64,000 nt of DNA from Paramacrobiotus metropolitanus (Eukaryota; Tardigrada; Eutardigrada; Parachela; Macrobiotidae), in NCBI RefSeq assembly GCF_019649055.1, contig NW_026570252.1:62001-126000 (forward strand), read 5' to 3'. The translations under genes and the position numbers were made by a program. Below, in pieces: positions 31,801 to 44,973 of this stretch (positions are counted from its first letter, which is position 1; every line of letters starts with the position of its first letter). Below the pieces are notes generated by a model, which saw only the letters and a list, made by a program, of their open reading frames with translations, made no database searches and was not told where the DNA came from.

Positions 31801-34100
31801 TTTAATGTATTATACTGCCACTACTAAGAAACAATATAAACTGTACGAGTACTGTACCTTGCACTCGTATAGATAGAGCGCGTAAACAGCATGCTTTCTG
31901 AATAAAATCAGAAAGAATCCGGCAGCGCGTGGTGATGTGACTTTTCTCTGAAAGTGCCAAAAGAAAACAATTCTTGCACTTAGAGACTGCACCGCACCGC
32001 ACCGGCTCCAAGCACCGCACCGCACCGGCTCCAAGCACCGCCCACCAACGTTCAGATAGGGTAGACAAACCAGCCATGTACTGTATGTATTTTACTGCTA
32101 CTACGCACAAACAAATGTACGAGTTCTATACTTTGCACTCGTATGGTCAGGACCCGGCAGCAGCCTGCTTTCTGATTAAAATTAGATAGCATTCGGCTGC
32201 AAGCATGCATCTTGTCTATTCAGTCATCGAACTTTGGGGCAGAAGTAACTTATTTTTTTGATTAAAACTACAGATAAGTTTACTTGTACCTAACGAAATT
32301 CAATACTAGGTGTGACAAAATGAGTCAGCATCTGTCATAACCTGTGAGCGTGCAGCCTGTCTGTACAGTCATCAAATGTTGGAATAAAATTAACTTATGA
32401 GGTGATTAACTTTATAGATAAGTTTACTTGTGCCTATGAGCATTGAATACCAGAAGTACATACTGGTCGGCACAAACAAAATAAACGTACATGCGTGACG
32501 TAGTTGCACATCCACCGGGAACAGCCGCGCGCCATCGTCTTGAAGCATACGTTGTTCACATATTGATTAACGGATATTATTAGTATGTATTATAAAATAA
32601 TGACGTACAAAACCAAGCTCCAACCACGAAATAGAGGAACATCATATTTTCTTATGAAATATGTCAAATTCCACGCATATATTCCTTCCCGAAATAGCAC
32701 GTAAAGCGCAACTACACAGGCTGCTGCTCAGGTACCGAAGTGGTTCAGACCGGTGAAGTGATGTGGTTACCTACAATGAATAGTACTTGTTACAACTCCA
32801 CTGCACCAAGGAACAGATATATACATAGATCTCTACAATTACCGTGTATAATGTACCGCACCACACCGGACCCCACACAACACCGCACCATACCGGCTTC
32901 GGCACAACGATACACTGCGCGGTACCGTATAGGTATTGTATGTATTGTACTGTCACTACCCGCAGACAAAATAAATTGTACGAGTACTGTACTTTGCACT
33001 CATATTGACAGAACGCAGCAACCGCCTGCTTTCTGATTGAAAGCAGTTAGCATCCGGCTGCGAGCATGCATTTTGTCTATTCAGTCATCGAACTTTGGGT
33101 CAGAAGCAACTTATTTTTATGATTAAAACTACAGATAAGTTTACTTGTAAAAACAGGAAGGCAATACTAGATGTACATGCTGCAAACAATGAAAGATTTA
33201 CACTGGTCGGAGCAAACTTGGTAGTCGTACCGTGCTGACATCCACCGAAGATAGCTGCGCGTAAGTGTCTTAAAGCATATGTTTTTTGTATATTTAAAAA
33301 CACATAATAAAAATCAATACGATTATAATGACATACAGACACATGCTTCAACTAAAAAAAGCGGTATTTAACCTTTTTTCAATGTGAAATGTGGAATTCC
33401 ACACGTCGACACCATGAAACGGCTAGAAAAAAACAATACTTTTACCTTCACAGCACTGGACCACACCGGACCCAGCACCACGGCGTACCGCAGCCCCGGA
33501 CGCCGCACAGAACCGGACCCGAACCTCATGACAACGCCCAGGCAGAGTAGCCATCATGTACTGTATATACTGTACTTATACTGTATACTGTAATACTGTA
33601 TACTGTACCACTACTCACAAAGAAAGATATATTGTACGAGTACTGTACTGTTTACTCAGATGGTCAGAGACGCACACAGGAAGCTGTTTGATTGCAATCA
33701 GATAGCGTCCAGTAGCGACAAGGCTGCCTAGGCCTGTCTGTTCAGACATCAAACTTTTAGGCAGAAGCAGCTTATTTTTCTGATTGAGACTACAGATAAG
33801 TTATACTTATACCTATGAAAATCTGTAATAGATGTACATAGAAAAAACAACACCGTGTATATACTGTACGGCACAAGCATTTCAGTTGTACATTTACCGT
33901 GACGCATGTATCCACTGGGATGGAAACTGTCTTTAAACATAAGGTGTTTGCATATTTACGAACAGATATTAGTAATATTTTAATGGGTAATAGCCGCCAA
34001 GATAATGATTGCATGCGCCGGTACACTACCAGAAAGTCAATATTTAATCAATCAAAAACAACCGAAATCAAAAGCAGTAGAACGCGCTTCTCTAGTTAAG
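31801..34100. repeat. Four degenerate long modules, left arm
   Basis: Modules of roughly 300-700 bp share ordered blocks: a CACCGCACCGG-type C-rich array, TGTACGAGTACTGTAC (about 31,840, 32,980, 33,634, with a shorter form at 32,117), GCCTGCTTTCTGATT, CATCGAACTTTGGG, ACAGATAAGTTTACTTGT (about 32,270, 32,413, 33,130, 33,790), CACTGGTCGG and CATCCACCG. No coding capacity seen. Mirrored at about 40,320-42,611. Confidence 0.75.
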
Positions 34101-37100
34101 GCTCGAATTCTACGGTCCATGAAATGCAACAGTTTACGCAGAGCCAGAGCGAAATACCCCCCAGTCTCAATCACTAAAAGATGAAAAAGTATCCGTTATC
34201 CAAAAACTGATATGTTCGGCGCTTGGAATTTTTGCAAGCTGAGCAACATGTCCTGGTTTCTTACAGCTGCCGGTGACATGCGGCTGTACACCAACTAGTT
34301 GCTTCACACAGCAGCAGTTTATTGGTAATTAATATAATCAATTAACTACAGATACTGTGCTTCAACCACAAAGGAGCGGCAATAAATATTATATTTTGTG
34401 ATATGTAGAATTCTACACATTGATTCCATTTCCATTAATCTGCACAGCACAATGCTGCCGCTCAGTCTCATGTTCAGGTTACGCGTATGAGTTGTGAAGA
34501 TTTTGTACAATTCCATTCTCAAATACGTACACCTTTTTTCTCATAAAATATATTACAGTTTTTGGACACCATAATTTCCAAAACAAATAGACATTTACCG
34601 TGTACAGTATGGAAGTTTTGATTTGCAAAATTGCATACCCAATACATAGAATACAACGTTAAAACATGGAGTTTTTCTCATCAGAAATTTGTAAGATTTT
34701 ATTCAGTGACAATACTACATAAAACTACGTTAACTTCCTCCCAAATTGGCACCGTTAAATTAGTTTTTAAATACATTTTTCTTGATATTTTCAAAATTTT
34801 TCGCTTAAAACGCAAATCAGTGGAGCCGCCGGGGACTAGTAAGTACTTTATTATTACACAGACTGCATGACTGGGGCCAGCATATTCATTTGACCACGAC
34901 CAGTGGTCAATCATCAGCTCATGGCGCTATAAGAATACATACCCTGTTCCAATAACAAAACTCGAACCAAAACAGCATCAATATAAGTGATAATAAGATC
35001 CAAATTAAAACAATAAGAACAAGCACAATACCAAGTAAAAATTCATGTTAAACGTTAGCCATCAACGTAAACTGCAACTTCTGCACTAATGCACAGTATG
35101 TTCGCAGTCCGTGTTTCGATTTATCGATGCGCAGTGTTTCATAGTAATAATCAAGTATTGAACACATGTAAGGGTTTAGTAAGTGTTGCAACTATGACGA
35201 TTTGCAAGCAAACGGAAGCAACCGGCTGCCTGAAACGGTGTCAATGCACTGACTTTGTAGGTATTTACTCCCCTACAATTTTACACTGCAGTTGCAATTT
35301 AAAAAAAAAACCAATATTTTACTGGTTTTGGTGTACTATTTTTCTAATAAATATCCCAGGGGTTTTAATATTTGTTCATGTAAGTGCAGAAAATTATTTT
35401 TGTTAAGACTGGCTCGGAGAAAGTTGAGTTGCGGGTAAATAATTATCAAGTTTTACAACGGAACTCGTTAAAATAATGAGGATGTCGAAGTACCGCGTAT
35501 GCCTCCGACCGCGGTATGCTCTGTGTTTTGCACTACCCTCTTGGGTGGATGTTGAATATTGCAACACCCACAATTTGTTTGTTACTTCCTGTGTTCACTG
35601 GGTATTTCTTTGTTAAAATCAAATTTATATTTTTTGACGTATATAACTTAGGACTATATACGCTCCAAATGCAACCCTTTTTGATGCCGCGCAAAGAAAC
35701 GGTTTTTAGCCCTACGTATACGAATTATGTGCTAACAAAATGTCATTACACAAAGCAAAAATTTTTTTACTTTAAATTTGATATTTTAATCAAATTTATG
35801 AGGACGTACTAAAGCAAGTGCTAGAAATGCGCGAAACTAAAATTTTTTCTGCATGTTGACAAATTTGTCTTTATGTGCAATTGTGCATAACACTGTAATC
35901 AATTACACTTTAAAGAAAAACAATCAGTACCGTGTTGGCCGGGTTACTTACCATAAATACACAAGCATCGAGTTGTGTCTGTGTATACCAAGTGCGTAGC
36001 ATACTTGTACCGTAAGTAATCGCAATTGATACCGCAAATACAGTACTAATTACCACTAAAGTACTAAAACCGAGTTCGAAAGTCCGCGCAAGTGAAGGTT
36101 TTGGTTCGTGTTCACAAATTTGTTCAGATGGTGTACCGGGTCACTGCCCTGAAGTACAGAACGATCGAGTTGCTGAAGACTCATGCGTATATCCATGTGT
36201 GCAGCACGCTGGCGCCATACGTATTTAATATCAAAATAGCAACTTCCGACACCGTTGGCCTGGTTGAAGGTTTTCGGACAAAAACACAAAAGTGTCGTAC
36301 TTATCTGGGTGCACAAGTATGACTTTATCCGTCAATTGCATTTCTGCGTTCATTGTACTGCAGTAGCCGGCATACTATAATATAATATCAGCCATTTTCT
36401 AAGAAGTTGCGAAAAGTGTAGCGAAGCCGTGTATCAACTCTCACCGAGTACATACACATCAGTTTACCAGTGACAGCTGGAGTGGTGACGTAATTGGTGA
36501 TTGGTCACAGTAACTTTTCTAAAGAAGCGCTAAGAGAAGATATACTTGTACTTACACATACGCCGCGTAAACACCACACCGTCGGGACGCGCAGATTGTC
36601 CACAGGCCGATAGCGCAGAATATAATTTATATATACTGTATAATTATTAAACACTTCTGTAATAATGTATTGTAAAACTAACTGAAAAGAGTTAGATAGT
36701 TATTGTACTGTCACGGCAAACAAAGAGATATGTTTTGTACTATACTTCACGGTGACATGTTTATATGGTTACACACGTTCTTACCAATTTTTCGCAAGTT
36801 TTCAGAACAAGTGCAAGGAGTTTTGTATTTTGATTGAAAAACTCCTAAAAATGTTACGCAGAAACTCAAAAATACATCGAAAACATGCATTTTCAAAACC
36901 AAAAACGAAGTTTTTTAAAACGTTCCATAGGAAAAGCACACAAAGTGGTAACAAAACAGGAGATTTTAAAACAGAAAGACGGAGTTTTCCGTATGACTTT
37001 GAAACTCTAAGTTTGTAAAACTATTCATCCATATAACGCATAAAATTGCCATTTCCCGGAGTTTTTTGAAAATTATTATTCGGGTGAATAGCAGCAAGAA

Positions 37101-37148
37101 ACCTGAATCAGCACATGCAAGCATTTCCAGTCAGGAGTATGTTAGAAA
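34101..37148. other. Unrecognised AT-rich inner arm, left
   Basis: About 3 kb with only short frames, none with recognisable content on either strand; the frame at 35516-35812 is hydrophobic but shows no family. Mirrored at 37,301-40,319. It may be structural or a diverged element core. Confidence 0.45.
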
Positions 37149-37300
37149 TATTAAGAGCAAAGCGACCCGGGTCGCTACGTTCGGTTTAAACAAAACATAT
37201 AACCTCTGTTGGTAATTCCGTTGGCTTCCATGCTTAACGGTTTGAGTCTAAATATGTGGGATTCGGATCAGTTGTATGCGAACAACGACTTTGCCCTATT
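37149..37300. other. Unique spacer at the centre of the giant inverted repeat
   Basis: About 152 bp that do not pair with each other, flanked by GAGTATGTTAGAA and TTCTAACATACTC. It contains a perfect 16-bp palindrome AGCGACCCGGGTCGCT at 37161-37176. No coding capacity. Confidence 0.75.
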
Positions 37301-40300
37301 TTCTAACATACTCATGACTGGAAATGCTTGCATGTGCTGTTTCAGGTTTCTTGCTGCTATTCACCCGAATAATAATTTTCAAAAAACTCCGGGAAATGGC
37401 AATTTTTATGCGTAATATGGATGAATAGTTTTTACAAACTAAGAGTTTCAAAGTCATACGGAAAACTCCGTCTTTCTGTTTTAAAAATCTCCTGTTTTGT
37501 TACCACTTCGTGTGCTTTTCCTATGGCGGCAACGTTTTAAAAAACTTCGTTTTTTGGTTTTGAAAATGTATGTTTTTCGATGTATTTTTGGAGTTTCTGC
37601 GTAACATTTTTAGGAGTTTTTCAATCAAAATACAAAACTCCTTGCACTTGTTCTGAAAACTTGCGAAAAATTGGTAAGAACGTGTGTAACCATATAAACA
37701 TGTCACCGTGAAGTATAGTACAAAACATATCTCTTTGTTTGCCGTGACAGTACAATAACTATCTAACTCTTTTCAGTTAGTTTTACAATACATTATTACA
37801 GAAGTGTTTAATAATTATACAGTATATATAAATTATATTCTGCGCTATCGGCCTGTGGACAATCTGCGCGTCCCGACGGTGTGGTGTTTACGCGGCGTAT
37901 GTGTAAGTACAAGTATATCTTCTCTTAGCGCTTCTTTAGAAAAGTTACTGTGACCAATCACCAATTACGTCACCACTCCAGCTGTCACTGGTAAACTGAT
38001 GTGTATGTACTCGGTGAGAGTTGATACACGGCTTCGCTACACTTTTCGCAACTTCTTAGAAAATGGCTGATATTATATTATAGTATGCCGGCTACTGCAG
38101 TACAATGAACGCAGAAATGCAATTGACGGATAAAGTCATACTTGTGCACCCAGATAAGTACGACACTTTTGTGTTTTTGTCCGAAAACCTTCAACCAGGC
38201 CAACGGTGTCGGAAGTTGCTATTTTTGATATTAAATACGTATGGCGCCAGCGTGCTGCACACATGGATATACGCATGAGTCTTCAGCAACTCGATCGTTC
38301 TGTACTTCAGGGCAGTGACCCGGTACACCATCTGAACAAATTTGTGAACACGAACCAAAACCTTCACTTGCGCGGACTTTCGAACTCGGTTTTAGTACTT
38401 TAGTGGTAATTAGTACTGTATTTGCGGTATCAATTGCGATTACTTACGGTACAAGTATGCTACGCACTTGGTATACACAGACACAACTCGATGCTTGTGT
38501 ATTTATGGTAAGTAACCCGGCCAACACGGTACTGATTGTTTTTCTTTAAAGTGTAATTGATTACAGTGTTATGCACAATTGCACATAAAGACAAATTTGT
38601 CAACATGCAGAAAAAATTTTTAGTTTCGCGCATTTCCTAGCACTTGCTTTAGTACGTCCTCATAAATTTGATTAAAATATCAAATTTAAAGTAAAAAATT
38701 TTTGCTTTGTGTAATGACATTTTGTTAGCACATAATTCGTATACGTAGGGCTAAAAACCGTTTCTTTGCGCGGCATCAAAAAGGGTTGCATTTGGAGCGT
38801 ATATAGTCCTAAGTTATATACGTCAAAAAATATAAATTTGATTTTAACAAAGAAATACCCAGTGAACACAGGAAGTAACAAACAAATTGTGGGTGTTGCA
38901 ATATTCAACATCCACCCAAGAGGGTAGTGCAAAACACAGAGCATACCGCGGTCGGAGGCATACGCGGTACTTCGACATCCTCATTATTTTAACGAGTTCC
39001 GTTGTAAAACTTGATAATTATTTACCCGCAACTCAACTTTCTCCGAGCCAGTCTTAACAAAAATAATTTTCTGCACTTACATGAACAAATATTAAAACCC
39101 CTGGGATATTTATTAGAAAAATAGTACACCAAAACCAGTAAAATATTGGTTTTTTTTTAAATTGCAACTGCAGTGTAAAATTGTAGGGGAGTAAATACCT
39201 ACAAAGTCAGTGCATTGACACCGTTTCAGGCAGCCGGTTGCTTCCGTTTGCTTGCAAATCGTCATAGCAAACCCTTACATGTGTTCAATACTTGATTATT
39301 ACTATGAAACACTGCGCATCGATAAATCGAAACACGGACTGCGAACATACTGTGCATTAGTGCAGAAGTTGCAGTTTACGTTGATGGCTAACGTTTAACA
39401 TGAATTTTTACTTGGTATTGTGCTTGTTCTTATTGTTTTAATTTGGATCTTATTATCACTTATATTGATGCTGTTTTGGTTCGAGTTTTGTTATTGGAAC
39501 AGGGTATGTATTCTTATAGCGCCATGGCTGATGATTGACCACTGGTCGTGGTCAAATGAATATGCTGGCCCCAGTCATGCAGTCTGTGTAATAATAAAGT
39601 ACTTACTAGTCCCCGGCGGCTCCACTGATTTGCGTTTTAAGCGAAAAATTTTGAAAATATCAAGAAAAATGTATTTAAAAACTAATTTAACGGTGCCAAT
39701 TTGGGAGGAAGTTAACGTAGTTTTATGTAGTATTGTCACTGAATAAAATCTTACAAATTTCTGATGAGAAAAACTCCATGTTTTAACGTTGTATTCTATG
39801 TATTGGGTATGCAATTTTGCAAATCAAAAACTTCCATACTGTACACGGTAAATGTCTATTTGTTTTGGAAATTATGGTGTCCAAAAACTGTAATATATTT
39901 TATGAGAAAAAAGGTGTACGTATTTGAGAATGGAATTGTACAAAATCTTCACAACTCATACGCGTAACCTGAACATGAGACTGAGCGGCAGCATTGTGCT
40001 GTGCAGATTAATGGAAATGGAATCAATGTGTAGAATTCTACATATCACAAAATATAATATTTATTGCCGCTCCTTTGTGGTTGAAGCACAGTATCTGTAG
40101 TTAATTGATTATATTAATTACCAATAAACTGCTGCTGTGTGAAGCAACTAGTTGGTGTACAGCCGCATGTCACCGGCAGCTGTAAGAAACCAGGACATGT
40201 TGCTCAGCTTGCAAAAATTCCAAGCGCCGAACATATCAGTTTTTGGATAACGGATACTTTTTTATCTTTTAGTGACTGAGACTGGGGTATTTGGCTCCCG

Positions 40301-40319
40301 CTATGGGTGACCTGTTGCA

Positions 40320-42611
40320 TTTCATGGGCCGTCGAATTCGAGACTTAACTGAAAAAGTGCGTTCTACTGCTTTCGATTTTGGTTTGTTTTTGATTGATAA
40401 AAAATTAACTTTCTGGTAGTGTACAAGCGCATGCAATCGTTATCTTGGCGGCTATTACCCATTAAAATATTACTAATAAATGTTCGTAAATATGCAAACA
40501 CCTTATGTTTAAAGACAGTTTCCATCCCAGTGGATACATGCGTCACGGTAAATGTACAACTGAAATGCTTGTGCCGTACAGTATATACACGGTGTTGTTT
40601 TTTCTATGTACATCTATTACAGATTTTCATAGGTATAAGTATAACTTATCTGTAGTCTCAATCAGAAAAATAAGCTGCTTCTGCCTAAAAGTTTGATGTC
40701 TGAGCAGACAGGCCTAGGCAGCCTTGTCGCTACTGGCCGCTATCTGATTGCAATCAACCAGCTTCCTGTCTGCGTCGCTGGCCATCTGAGTAAACAGTAC
40801 AGTATTCGTACAATATATCTTTCTTTGCGAGTAGCGGAAGTACAGTATATACAGTACATGGCTACTCTGCCTGGGCGTTGTCATGAGGTTCGGGTCCGGT
40901 TCTGTGCGGCGTCAGGGGCTGCGGTGCGCCGTGGTGCTGGGTCCGGTGTGGTCCAGTGCGGTGAAGGTAAAAGTATTGCTTTTTTTCTAGCCGTTTCATG
41001 GTGTCGACGTGTGGAATTCCACATTTCACATTGAAAAAGGTTAAATACCGCTTTTTTAGTTGAAGCATGTGTCTGTATGTCATTATAATCGTATTAATTT
41101 GTAATATGTGTTTTTAAAAATGCGAAAAACATATGCTTTAAAACACTTAAGCGCGACTGACCCCGGTGGATGTCAGCACGGTACGACTACCAGGTTTGCT
41201 CCGACCAGTCTAAATCTTGCATTGTTTGCAGCATGTACATCTAGTATTGCATTCCTATTTTTACAAGTAAACTTATCTGTAGTTTTAATCATAAAAATAA
41301 GTTGCTTCTGACCCAAAGTTCGATGACTGAATAGACAAAATGCATGCTCGCAGCCGGATGCTAACTGCTTTCAATCAGAAAGCAGGCGGTTGCTGCGTTC
41401 TGTCAATATGAGTGCAAAGTACAGTACTCGTACAATTTATTTTGTCTGCGGGTAGTGACAGTACAATACATACAATACCTATACGGTACCGCGCAGTGTA
41501 TCGTTGTGCCGAAGCCGGTATGGTGCGGTGTTGTGTGGGGTCCGGTGTGGTGCGGTACATTATACACGGTAATTGTAGAGATCTATGTATATATCTGTTC
41601 CTTGGTGCAGTGGAGTTGTAACAAGTACTATTCATTGTAGGTAACCACATCACTTCACCGGTCTGAACCACTTCGGTACCTGAGCAGCAGCCTGTGTAGT
41701 TGCGCTTTACGTGCTATTTCGGGAAGGAATATATGCGTGGAATTTGACATATTTCATAAGAAAATATGATGTTCCTCTATTTCGTGGTTGGAGCTTGGTT
41801 TTTGTACGTCATTATTTTATAATACATACTAATAATATCCGTTAATCAATATGTGAACAACGTATGCTTCAAGACGATGGCGCGCGGCTGTTCCCGGTGG
41901 ATGTGCAACTACGTCACGCATGTACGTTTATTTTGTTTGTGCCGACCAGTATGTACTTCTGGTATTCAATGCTCATAGGCACAAGTAAACTTATCTATAA
42001 AGTTAATCACCTCATAAGTTAATTTTATTCCAACATTTGATGACTGTACAGACAGGCTGCACGCTCACAGGTTATGACAGATGCTGACTCATTTTGTCAC
42101 ACCTAGTATTGAATTTCGTTAGGTACAAGTAAACTTATCTGTAGTTTTAATCAAAAAAATAAGTTACTTCTGCCCCAAAGTTCGATGACTGAATAGACAA
42201 GATGCATGCTTGCAGCCGAATGCTATCTAATTTTAATCAGAAAGCAGGCTGCTGCCGGGTCCTGACCATACGAGTGCAAAGTATAGAACTCGTACATTTG
42301 TTTGTGCGTAGTAGCAGTAAAATACATACAGTACATGGCTGGTTTGTCTACCCTATCTGAACGTTGGTGGGCGGTGCTTGGAGCCGGTGCGGTGCGGTGC
42401 TTGGAGCCGGTGCGGTGCGGTGCAGTCTCTAAGTGCAAGAATTGTTTTCTTTTGGCACTTTCAGAGAAAAGTCACATCACCACGCGCTGCCGGATTCTTT
42501 CTGATTTTATTCAGAAAGCATGCTGTTTACGCGCTCTATCTATACGAGTGCAAGGTACAGTACTCGTACAGTTTATATTGTTTCTTAGTAGTGGCAGTAT
42601 AATACATTAAA
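40320..42611. repeat. Four degenerate long modules, right arm
   Basis: Mirror of 31,801-34,100. Differences from the left are mainly length changes in the (TACTGTATAC)-type runs near 40,830 and a few substitutions. Confidence 0.75.
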
Positions 42612-42722
42612 ATGAGCAACTGGGCGCCGGAAGATCCTTTCGATGACCATCAGAAATTTAACCGAAATCGTATTTCTTTCAAAGACTGTACTGATACTCC
42701 TGCGTATGTTCATGCGGCCTGA
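42612..42722 (+). pseudogene. Truncated BIR copy, right arm
   Basis: Mirror of 31,690-31,800: 36 codons starting MSNWAPEDPFDDHQKFNRN, with Cys to Arg at the last zinc ligand. The frame is open and preceded by ACATTAAA. Confidence 0.75.
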
Positions 42723-43015
42723 ACTGTTTTGGTAATAATTGTTACTGAAGACGAAATAAAAGAGGGTGGGAAAAAAATGAAACAAAAGAAAGGGGGGAAA
42801 GCCGATGATTTGAATTTCCCCAGATCTAAAGAATTTAAATGGAACGATCCAAAACAGTATTCCCGTTGCGCTGGAGTAAAAGTTAATTCCGAAAGGTCAA
42901 AATCCATTCTGAAAGCGCAGTGCCGAAACACTAACTGTGGAGAATTCGTAGTAACTGAAGAAAACGTGGTCATCGCCAGTGTGGATCAACCATTGTCAAA
43001 TCAGAGAGAATAAGA

Positions 43016-43410
43016 CAGAATGTGGGTCATCGCCAGTTTGGATTAGTCATTGTCAAATGAGAGAGAACGAGACAGAATGTGGGTCAGCGCCAGTTTGGAT
43101 TAGCTAAGGAACAAAGAATCTAGGTCAGGTCCAGTTTGGATTAGCTAAGGAACAAAGAATCTAGGTCAGCGCCAGTTTGGATTACTCATTGTCAAATCAG
43201 AGAGAATAAGACAGAATGCGGGTCAGCGCCAGTTTGGATTAGCTAAGGAACAAAGAATCTAGGTCAGGTCCAGTTTGGATTAGCTAAGGAACAAAGAATC
43301 TAGGTCAGCGCCAGTTTGGATTGCTCATTGTCAAATCAGAGAGAATAAGACAGAATGCGGGTCAGCGCCAGTTTGGATTAGGTAAGGAACAAAGAATCTA
43401 GGTCAGCGCC
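43016..43410. repeat. Minisatellite upstream of the fusion gene, right arm
   Basis: Mirror of 31,010-31,440, with units ending CCAGTTTGGATTAG and containing AAGGAACAAAGAATCTAGG or GAGAGAATAAGACAGAATG. Confidence 0.85.
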
Positions 43411-43494
43411 AGTTTGATTTCTGAAAACGACGTCTATCTTAGCTGGTCTATCTTAGCTGTCTGGAATGGGAATTCATTCGCAATTCTGAACGCC

Positions 43495-44671
43495 ATGGAT
43501 CAGTACAAAGGTTGTTTATTAGGCGCTCTGATCGGAGAATGCATCGGAACACCCTTGAGACGCCCTACCTCCTGCCACATGAACTTGGCGGGAGTGCGGA
43601 GCAAGGTCTCGACTTACTGGGAGAAATTCTTAATAACGCACGCTTACGCCAAGTCTCTACTGGATACCGGCTTCTTTTCTTTGGAGAATGCCGCAAGGCA
43701 ATGTAGCCAAATTTTTTACCACAACTACACTAAACGCCGAGCTTTTGGTGAACTGACCACCATTATTGCCAGTTGGAAACATTCTCCCCAAAAGACTGGA
43801 CCGCTGCGGCTACGACAGTCCGTAACCGAGGCACAGAGTGTAACGCTGCCACTTGGATAACAGCGTTTCCTTGTACTTTTACAATCGTACGGAGCAGATG
43901 AGTTTCTCTGTAGACCGTGTAGCCCGACTCACCCACTCTTCCAATGATGCCGCCGCTGGGGCACAGTTGCAGGCCTACGCCATCAGTCTGGTTCTAAAGA
44001 ATAAAAAGATGAAGGAGCTTGAGTTTCTCTCCGCACTTGTTGAATACAGCAATAAATCCCTCCCCGATTCTGTACGTCAGAAATTTTATGCACGTATGAT
44101 GATGGTGCTGGACTACGCGCAACGCGCTGAACCGAAAGAAAAATTGTTCAAAGCCATTGGCAATGGCACCAGCCCATTGGACGCAGTTCCCGTTGCCATT
44201 TACTGTGCTGCTATTGGTCGACGCAGCGATTGCCCTTTTGAAGTCACCCTTCATGCGGCAATGTTAACCGGAGGATGCACCGATGCCATTGGGACCATGG
44301 CTTGTGCCATTGCAGGAGCCTGGTCCGGATTCTCAGGTATACCTGACGAAATGGTGGGCATCTGGGACGGCCAGGAGCAGGTGTATACCTTAGCCGAAGA
44401 ACTGTACAAGTACGTTTCCACACTGCACGACCCCAACGGACCACTCAGTACTTTTGAAAATTGGCCACACCTCCTGCCTTCTGCCGGCGCCATGGCGAGG
44501 ATCGGACTGTACTACACCGGATCTGATGATACAGTTAAATGTCATTTCTGTCGGTTTACAATGAGCAACTGGACACCAGGAGATCCATACAATGACCATC
44601 AGAAATTTAACCGAAATTGTATTTTTGTCAAAGATTGTACTGCTACTCCTGCGTATGTTCATGCGGTCTGA
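43495..44671 (+). pseudogene. ADP-ribosylglycohydrolase-like/BIR fusion, right arm copy, two frameshifts
   Basis: Same sequence as the left-arm gene except for two single-C deletions: CATTCTCCCCAAAAG near 43,790 (left copy has five C) and CGTTTCCTTG near 43,868 (left has three C). The first shift causes a stop at 43,858. The second does not restore the first frame by itself, but downstream of it the original frame is open again to 44671, including the complete BIR. One more substitution (Ala to Val in CPFE-T-LHAAM) was noted. Either this arm's copy is inactivated or both lesions are homopolymer sequencing errors. Confidence 0.8.
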
Positions 44672-44754
44672 TTTGTTTTACTTTGTTCGTTGTTATTCGG
44701 TGAAAACAAAATAAAAGAGGGTGGGGAAAAATAAACAAAAGAAAGGGGGTAAAG

Positions 44755-44920
44755 TACGGTTCGGCCGGTCTTGGTTCGGTCCTGAACGGTTCGGCTCGGT
44801 TCTGACCGGTTTGAATATGGGCGGTTCGGTTCTGAACAGTTCGGTTCCGACCAATCAGAGAAGGGGGTGGAGTCTGACCAATCAGGAAGGGGCGTGTCTG
44901 ACCAATCAAATTGTCAGTCA
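44755..44920. repeat. GAACCG array and CCAATCAG iterations, right arm
   Basis: Mirror of 29,494-29,662. CCAATCAGAGAAGGGGGTGG, CCAATCAGGAAGGGGCGTGT and CCAATCAAATTG follow the CGGTTC array. Confidence 0.7.
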
Positions 44921-44973
44921 GATCAGCGCTAAAATGTGCGCCAAACGCAGTTAGATCAGCGTGTACACTACTC

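Larger units (their letters stand above)
29439..37148. repeat. Left arm of giant inverted repeat
   Basis: The outer end starts GAGTAGTGTACACGCTG and pairs with the end of the right arm at 44973. Arms are near-identical in reverse complement throughout (genes, minisatellites and central AT-rich part), differing by scattered substitutions and small indels. The inner end is GAGTATGTTAGAA. From outside in the arm carries the ADP-ribosylglycohydrolase/BIR gene, its upstream minisatellite, a truncated BIR copy, four long modules, and unrecognised AT-rich DNA. The arm starts just after a segment aligned with 51.07 kb, downstream of the right EB pseudogene. Confidence 0.9.
37301..44973. repeat. Right arm of giant inverted repeat
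   Basis: Reverse complement of the left arm with small differences. It contains the same succession of modules in opposite order and the mirrored fusion gene at its outer end. The outer end is CGTGTACACTACTC. A possible 4-bp duplication ACAC borders the two outer ends (left ...CACACAC|GAG, right CTC|ACACGG), but the sequence is simple and this is weak. Confidence 0.9.

Noticed and set aside
35516-35812. Hydrophobic 98-codon frame in the inner arm
   Set aside because: AT-rich sequence produces such frames by chance; no start context or homology, and its mirrored copy is already shortened.
42729-43013. 94-codon Lys-rich frame between the BIR fragment and the minisatellite
   Set aside because: Present in both arms but with no recognisable domain. 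Its N-terminal part is the AATAAAAGAGGGTGGG tract shared with the 3' flank of the fusion gene, so it is likely non-coding.
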